Origin: Bacteroidales bacterium
GTDB taxonomy: Bacteria; Bacteroidota; Bacteroidia; Bacteroidales; BM520
Length of the DNA: 28,446 nucleotides
Direction: 5' to 3'
NCBI GenBank assembly: GCA_028701815.1
Contig: JAQVPY010000001.1
Location: 1-28,446 of the forward strand
Of this stretch, positions 24,701-28,446 are shown in pieces; the first letter of the stretch is position 1; every line of letters starts with the position of its first letter. Made by a program: the position numbers and the translations under genes. The notes under the pieces were generated by a model. That model saw only the letters and a list, made by a program, of their open reading frames with translations, was not told the DNA's origin and did no database searches.

Positions 24701-24780
24701 ACTGTTAGGGGTGCTCAAAAAAATGAGCTGAGATAATACCCTTGAACCTGAAATGTGTAATGACAGCGGAGGAAAACGGT
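24701..24780 (+). ncRNA. TPP riboswitch (THI element), aptamer
   Basis: The conserved thi-box core is read directly: GGGGTGCT, GCTGAGA, ACCCTTGAACCTGA and GTAATGACAGCGGAGGAA. P1 is ACTGTT (24701-24706) paired with AACGGT (24775-24780), P2 pairs GGGGT with ACCC, and P3 is a short CTC/GAG stem with an A-rich loop, so this is a compact variant. It controls thiM and the fusion gene downstream by sensing thiamine diphosphate. Confidence 0.95.
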
Positions 24781-24835
24781 TAAAATCACAAATTTTTGAC
24801 AATAAGCCGTTTTTCTGAAGCAAAACGGTTTTTTT
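24773..24835 (+). terminator. TPP riboswitch expression platform with intrinsic terminator
   Basis: The terminator stem is 24804-24813 paired with 24822-24831, core CCGTTTT/AAAACGG, and its seven-T run (24829-24835) ends at the base before the thiM ATG. AAAACGGTT occurs twice, at 24773-24781 and 24822-24830, and both copies can pair with 24805-24813. The first copy also holds the 3' strand of aptamer P1. With TPP bound, P1 takes the first copy and the terminator forms; without TPP, the first copy pairs with CCGTTTT as antiterminator. Confidence 0.85.
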
Positions 24836-25627
24836 ATGATTAATATCAAAGATTTGATGAGAGACTTAAATGAGATAAGAATAGTCTCTCCACTTGTTCA
24901 CAACATCACCAACTACGTAGTAATGAATAATACGGCGAACGCTCTGCTCGCCATAGGTGCTTCGCCTGTAATGGCACATGCCGCCGAAGAGATGGAAGAG
25001 ATGGCATCCATAGCTTCTGCACTCGTAATAAATATTGGAACCCTTAGCGACCCGTGGATAAAGGGGATGCTTATTGCCGGAAAAACAGCTTATAAAAAAG
25101 GAACGCCGATAATTTTCGACCCCGTTGGTGCCGGCGCAACTTTCTACAGAACAGACACTTGTCACAAGATAATAGAAGAATGTCACCCTTCTATTATTCG
25201 CGGAAACGCATCGGAGATAATGGCTCTGATAAAACACGACATCAAAACAAAAGGAGTGGACAGCTCCGAAGCATCCGATACGGCAGTAGAAGCAGCTAAA
25301 GAACTCGCCGTTACAACCGGTGCCGTGGTCTCTATCAGCGGTGCCACCGACTATATAACCGACGGAACAACCGTTATGGCAGTAACAAACGGTCACGAGA
25401 TGATGACAAAGGTAACCGGTCTCGGCTGTACAGCTTCCGCCATCACCGGCGCATTCGCTGCCGTAAATAGAAACTACCTGATGGCAGCCACGGAAGCCAT
25501 GGTAGTAATGGGGATTACAGGCGAGGTAGCCGTAATAGAATCGGAAGGACCGGGCTCTCTGCAGATGAATTTTATAGACGAGCTTTATAATCTCGACGAA
25601 ACAACAATTATTAAACATATAAAATAA
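24836..25627 (+). CDS. thiM: Hydroxyethylthiazole kinase
   Basis: Salvage kinase phosphorylating 4-methyl-5-hydroxyethylthiazole (EC 2.7.1.50). The 263 residues carry SPLVHNITNYVVMNNTANAL at the start, the phosphate site DPVGAGATFYR and RGNASEI, and the catalytic cysteine C198 in GLGCTASA, same position as in B. subtilis ThiM. The ATG directly follows the terminator T-tract, leaving no room for a ribosome binding site outside the hairpin; the in-frame ATG at 24857 is an alternative but would leave only eight residues fewer and still all motifs. The fusion gene begins 5 bases after the stop. Confidence 0.95.
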   Translation: MINIKDLMRDLNEIRIVSPLVHNITNYVVMNNTANALLAIGASPVMAHAAEEMEEMASIASALVINIGTLSDPWIKGMLIAGKTAYKKGTPIIFDPVGAGATFYRTDTCHKIIEECHPSIIRGNASEIMALIKHDIKTKGVDSSEASDTAVEAAKELAVTTGAVVSISGATDYITDGTTVMAVTNGHEMMTKVTGLGCTASAITGAFAAVNRNYLMAATEAMVVMGITGEVAVIESEGPGSLQMNFIDELYNLDETTIIKHIK

Positions 25628-25632
25628 CAGAT

Positions 25633-27777
25633 ATGGATTTCGACTTGTCTTTGTACCTCGTAACAGACAGCAGCCTGTCGCTCGGTCGCCCCTTGGAAGA
25701 AGTGGTGGAAGCAGCGGTAAAAGGCGGCGCGTCAATAGTGCAACTTAGAGAAAAACATTGCGACACAAAAGAATTTATCGACCTTGCCATAAGGCTGAAA
25801 AAGACTTTGAAACAATACAATGTCCCTCTGATTATCAACGACCGCCTCGATGTTGCCCTCGCAGCAGATGCCGATGGACTGCATATCGGACAGTCGGATA
25901 TGCCCTACCAAACGGCAAGAAAGCTGTTAGGCTATGACAAAATTATCGGACTGAGCGTGGAAACCCTCGAAGAAGCAGAAGAAGCAAACAGTCTCGACGT
26001 TGACTATATCGCAATCTCCCCCGTGTTTTCAACGGATACCAAAACCGATACCAAAACTCCGTTTGGTCTTGAAGGGGTTACCAAGGTGTCAGCTGTCACC
26101 CGTCACCCGTCTGTTGCCATAGGCGGCATAAAAGACAGCAACGCGACGGCCATAATTGAAGCAGGTACAGACGGTATAGCAGTGGTATCGGCTATTATTT
26201 CAGCCGAAAACCCACAGTCAGCAGCAGAACATCTTCTGCAAAAAGTGAAAGACGCTTCGTGGAGTAAAAAGATGATGAATAAATCGACGGCTATCTATAA
26301 CGACATTATAAGACAACCGTTTATTAAAGAGCTGATGGACGGCACTCTGCCTCTCGAAAAATTCAAATTTTATATCCAACAAGACTCTCTTTACATTAAA
26401 AATTACGGCTTTATCCTTTCGAAGATATCCGAAATGCTCGACTTGCCGGAACATAAAAGCGAGTTTATACGCTTCGCCACCCAATCGGTAGAAGTAGAAA
26501 AATATCTGCACGAAGGCTTCGTTAAGACATTTAACATTGCCAATACGGATAAAAAGACCAATGCGTGTGAAAGCTATACTTCTTTCATCCTCGACTGTCT
26601 CCATTCAGGCAACAGAGCGTATTCCATTTCCGCGATTTTCCCCTGTTTCTGGGTATATAATGCTGTCGGCAAATACATCTATGCCAACGCACAAAAAGAC
26701 ATAGACAACCCTTACCAAGTATGGATAGACAGCTATGCCGACGAGTCGTTTACAAATGACGTACGTATTGTAAGGAACATCTGCGATTACTACGCAAAGC
26801 GTATTTCATCGCGGGAACTGCATATCATGAGCAATATCTGCATCAAGGCTACAGCATACGAACATCTTTTCTGGTCGTCGGCATATAATATGTCACATAC
26901 CGAAGAACTCTCTGAGGTACAGCCTTTAGCAAGTCTTATTCGGTCTCCTTTGAGCAGAGAGCAGGCGCCGCACATTGTTCCTCGTCGTGTTTTAACGATT
27001 GCCGGCAGCGACTCGGGCGGAGGTGCCGGCATACAGGCAGACATCAAGACTATTTCCGCATGCGGCTGCTATGCCATGTCGGCAATAACGGCCATCACCG
27101 TGCAGAATACGCAGGGTGTTTCGGGCGTTCATCCTATACCTGTCGACATCATAAACGGACAGATTGAAGTTGTCCTCTCAGACATCGGTGCCGACGCCAT
27201 AAAGATAGGCATGCTAAACTCGTCGGAAGTAATCATTGGCATTAGAGAGACCCTTGAACGATTGAAATTCAAAAACATCGTTCTCGACCCCGTGATGGTA
27301 GCGACCTCCGGCGATAAACTTATGCAGGACGAAGCCATTGAAACCTTACGCACAGTGCTTATTCCCTACGCAAGAGTCATCACTCCCAACATACCCGAAG
27401 CGGAAATACTGTCGGGCATGAAGATAAATAATCAGAACGACATGCCGGAATGTGCCAAAAAGCTGTCGGCGGGCGGAAGTGTTTCTGTGTTGCTCAAGGC
27501 TGGGCATCTCACGGAAGACAACCTCGTGGATATCTTCTACAATGCCGAAACCGGCGAGACAATACGTCTGGAATCAAAACGAATATATACACGCAACACA
27601 CACGGAACCGGCTGCACCCTGTCGTCTGCATTAGCTTCATTCATCGCTTTGGGCTATCCGCTGACGGAGGCGGCAATTCGTGCCAAAGACTACATCAACG
27701 AAGCTATCATTCACGGTGCCAAATACGAAATCGGTCACGGGCACGGTCCCGTAGATCACTTTTATAAATTTAGATAA
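25633..27777 (+). CDS. ThiE-TenA-ThiD trifunctional thiamine salvage protein
   Basis: One 714-residue chain with three complete enzymes. Residues 1-~210 are thiamine phosphate synthase ThiE (GGASIVQLREKHCDTKEF, LIINDRLDVALAADADG, LHIGQSDMP, AIGGIKDSNA). Residues 214-~435 are TenA (aminopyrimidine aminohydrolase/thiaminase II), with the catalytic Cys338 in FPCFWVY and Glu410 in AYEHLFW. Residues 452-714 are HMP/HMP-P kinase ThiD (VLTIAGSDSGGGAGIQADIK, VLDPVMVATSGDKL, NTHGTGCTLSSALAS). TenA releases HMP from thiamine breakdown products, ThiD makes HMP-PP and ThiE joins it to the ThiM product. No frameshift or stop interrupts the chain. No thiC, thiG or thiH is in view, so the operon serves salvage. 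Confidence 0.95.
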   Translation: MDFDLSLYLVTDSSLSLGRPLEEVVEAAVKGGASIVQLREKHCDTKEFIDLAIRLKKTLKQYNVPLIINDRLDVALAADADGLHIGQSDMPYQTARKLLGYDKIIGLSVETLEEAEEANSLDVDYIAISPVFSTDTKTDTKTPFGLEGVTKVSAVTRHPSVAIGGIKDSNATAIIEAGTDGIAVVSAIISAENPQSAAEHLLQKVKDASWSKKMMNKSTAIYNDIIRQPFIKELMDGTLPLEKFKFYIQQDSLYIKNYGFILSKISEMLDLPEHKSEFIRFATQSVEVEKYLHEGFVKTFNIANTDKKTNACESYTSFILDCLHSGNRAYSISAIFPCFWVYNAVGKYIYANAQKDIDNPYQVWIDSYADESFTNDVRIVRNICDYYAKRISSRELHIMSNICIKATAYEHLFWSSAYNMSHTEELSEVQPLASLIRSPLSREQAPHIVPRRVLTIAGSDSGGGAGIQADIKTISACGCYAMSAITAITVQNTQGVSGVHPIPVDIINGQIEVVLSDIGADAIKIGMLNSSEVIIGIRETLERLKFKNIVLDPVMVATSGDKLMQDEAIETLRTVLIPYARVITPNIPEAEILSGMKINNQNDMPECAKKLSAGGSVSVLLKAGHLTEDNLVDIFYNAETGETIRLESKRIYTRNTHGTGCTLSSALASFIALGYPLTEAAIRAKDYINEAIIHGAKYEIGHGHGPVDHFYKFR

Positions 27778-27827
27778 CGGCTACCTTGGAGTAAATTATA
27801 TTCGCTAATGACGGTGACTACTATTTT

Positions 27828-28446
27828 CTAAATAATCGGGTTCGCAAACGTTGTAGCCGGATAGACAAAAACGCCATACTGCGTGTTGTCTTTCAAATCA
27901 CAAAGGGAGATCATTTCTCCCTTTTTTATTTTATCGTAATACAAAGCTCTCTCTTCGGCAGTGATAAAATGTTTTACTTCCATAAAACCGCCTGCCATAC
28001 CGCGCTTTATATCCCTGCTACCATTATAACCGATAGTGCCATATTTTACATTGTTGTCTCCTTTTACAATACAGCCCATCATCATATCGTAATAGTTTCG
28101 CGCAATCATACCCATAGTCATACGAAGGTTTATCTCCACGGCGGGATGGATTTTTAAGAAATCGCCGTCCCGATATATAAACATATCCACACCGACGGGA
28201 CCGGTGTACGAAGGAGCAACAAAGTGTTTCAGAAAGTCGGAGATGACCTCACGGATAGCTGACAGCACATCTTTCACAACTATTTCCACCTCTGTATTAT
28301 TCTCATCAACGTTCATCATATCTATCTTCTTTTCAGGAGTTCTTGTTCCGCCCTCTTTTTGTGTTTCAGCGCCCTTTTTGATAATCCGACACAGTCGCCG
28401 TTCGATTTCGTCGTTTGCCAGCAGGAGGCTTTTCTCATAGACATTA
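27828..28446 (-). CDS. ATP-grasp-like protein, 3' part (5' end outside window)
   Basis: The frame is open to the right edge, so the true start lies outside; an internal ATG exists at 28319. About 206 residues are visible. The block GPVGVDMFIYRDGDFLKIHP followed by AVEINLRMTMGMIA resembles the C-terminal half of an ATP-grasp domain, where an E-x-N pair binds magnesium. Full-length relatives in Bacteroidales are, as far as I recall, uncharacterised. Substrate and pathway cannot be told from the fragment. It converges on the thi operon with 50 bases between stops and contains that operon's terminator on the opposite strand. Confidence 0.7.
   Translation of the reverse strand, partial: NVYEKSLLLANDEIERRLCRIIKKGAETQKEGGTRTPEKKIDMMNVDENNTEVEIVVKDVLSAIREVISDFLKHFVAPSYTGPVGVDMFIYRDGDFLKIHPAVEINLRMTMGMIARNYYDMMMGCIVKGDNNVKYGTIGYNGSRDIKRGMAGGFMEVKHFITAEERALYYDKIKKGEMISLCDLKDNTQYGVFVYPATTFANPII
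27902..27930 (+). terminator. Intrinsic terminator of the thi operon, inside the opposing gene
   Basis: AAAGGGAGA (27902-27910), 5-base loop, TCTCCCTTT (27916-27924), a perfect 9-bp stem running into a T-rich tract TTTTTTATTTTAT on the plus strand. On the minus strand the tail reads TTTGTGATTT, so it is oriented for plus-strand transcripts. It lies 125 bases after the ThiE-TenA-ThiD stop, within codons for KKGEMISL of the convergent gene. Confidence 0.75.

Noticed and set aside
24611..24823. Open N-terminal extension of the response regulator
   Set aside because: It is antisense to the TPP riboswitch and its promoter, adds no domain, and MKILVVEDE at 24610 is a standard receiver start.
24866..25735. 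289-codon minus-strand open frame over thiM
   Set aside because: Shadow of thiM, whose plus-strand frame has all family motifs; the translated product is Cys/Tyr/His-rich and resembles no protein.
1..28446. CRISPR arrays, tRNA/rRNA genes, insertion sequences, phage or defence islands
   Set aside because: No spaced repeats, no tRNA-like folds in the short gaps, no transposase, integrase or restriction genes; nearly all sequence is covered by ordinary genes.

Overview
The window looks like a chromosomal segment of a strictly anaerobic member of the Bacteroidota, most likely order Bacteroidales. Four things point there. Promoters carry the TTG / TAnnTTTG elements of that phylum and start codons mostly lack a clear Shine-Dalgarno. 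Every recognisable signal peptidase I substrate begins with Gln after the predicted cut. The gene families (OMP-TPR-LptC cluster, lipoprotein glutaminyl cyclase, WG-repeat protein, PagL-like protein) are typical. Anaerobic metabolism is indicated by class III ribonucleotide reductase (NrdD/NrdG) and phosphotransbutyrylase/butyrate kinase. Genus cannot be fixed from sequence alone.

Layout: 1-2974 (+) 3' part of RNase R and lnt. 2982-5556 (-) nrdD-nrdG with a promoter region holding an 11-bp direct repeat. 5695-8640 (-) an EamA transporter, a nucleoside-hydrolase-like lipoprotein and a PagL-like outer membrane deacylase in an overlapping operon. 8661-8691 a strong terminator. 8719-9702 (-) a lone PAS protein and a secreted coiled-coil protein of unknown function. 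9719-9748 a symmetric divergent promoter pair. 9776-12756 (+) WG-repeat secreted protein, ptb, buk. 12823-17074 (+) outer membrane protein, TPR protein, lptC, glutaminyl cyclase. 17112-22782 (+) hpt, adk, obg, PAP2 phosphatase, pgk and a CLC transporter. 22808-24610 (-) a histidine kinase/response regulator pair. 24664-27777 (+) a TPP-riboswitch-controlled thiamine salvage operon, thiM plus a thiE-tenA-thiD triple fusion. 27828-28446 (-) the 3' part of an ATP-grasp-like protein running off the right edge.

How the genes fit: the main theme is the cell envelope (Lnt lipoprotein acylation, LptC LPS transport, a possible lipid A deacylase and a PAP2 phosphatase, outer membrane proteins, and the cyclase that would cap their N-terminal Gln). 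A second theme is anaerobic energy and cofactor metabolism (Ptb/Buk, Pgk, NrdDG, thiamine salvage). There are no tRNA or rRNA genes, insertion sequences, CRISPR arrays or phage genes that I can see, and no gene-free stretch exceeds 300 bases. I did not find a convincing new multi-gene system. The most interesting items are regulatory: the riboswitch whose terminator T-tract runs straight into the thiM start codon, a perfect hairpin inside the first codons of lptC, the mirror-image promoter pair, and the thi operon terminator lying inside the opposing gene.
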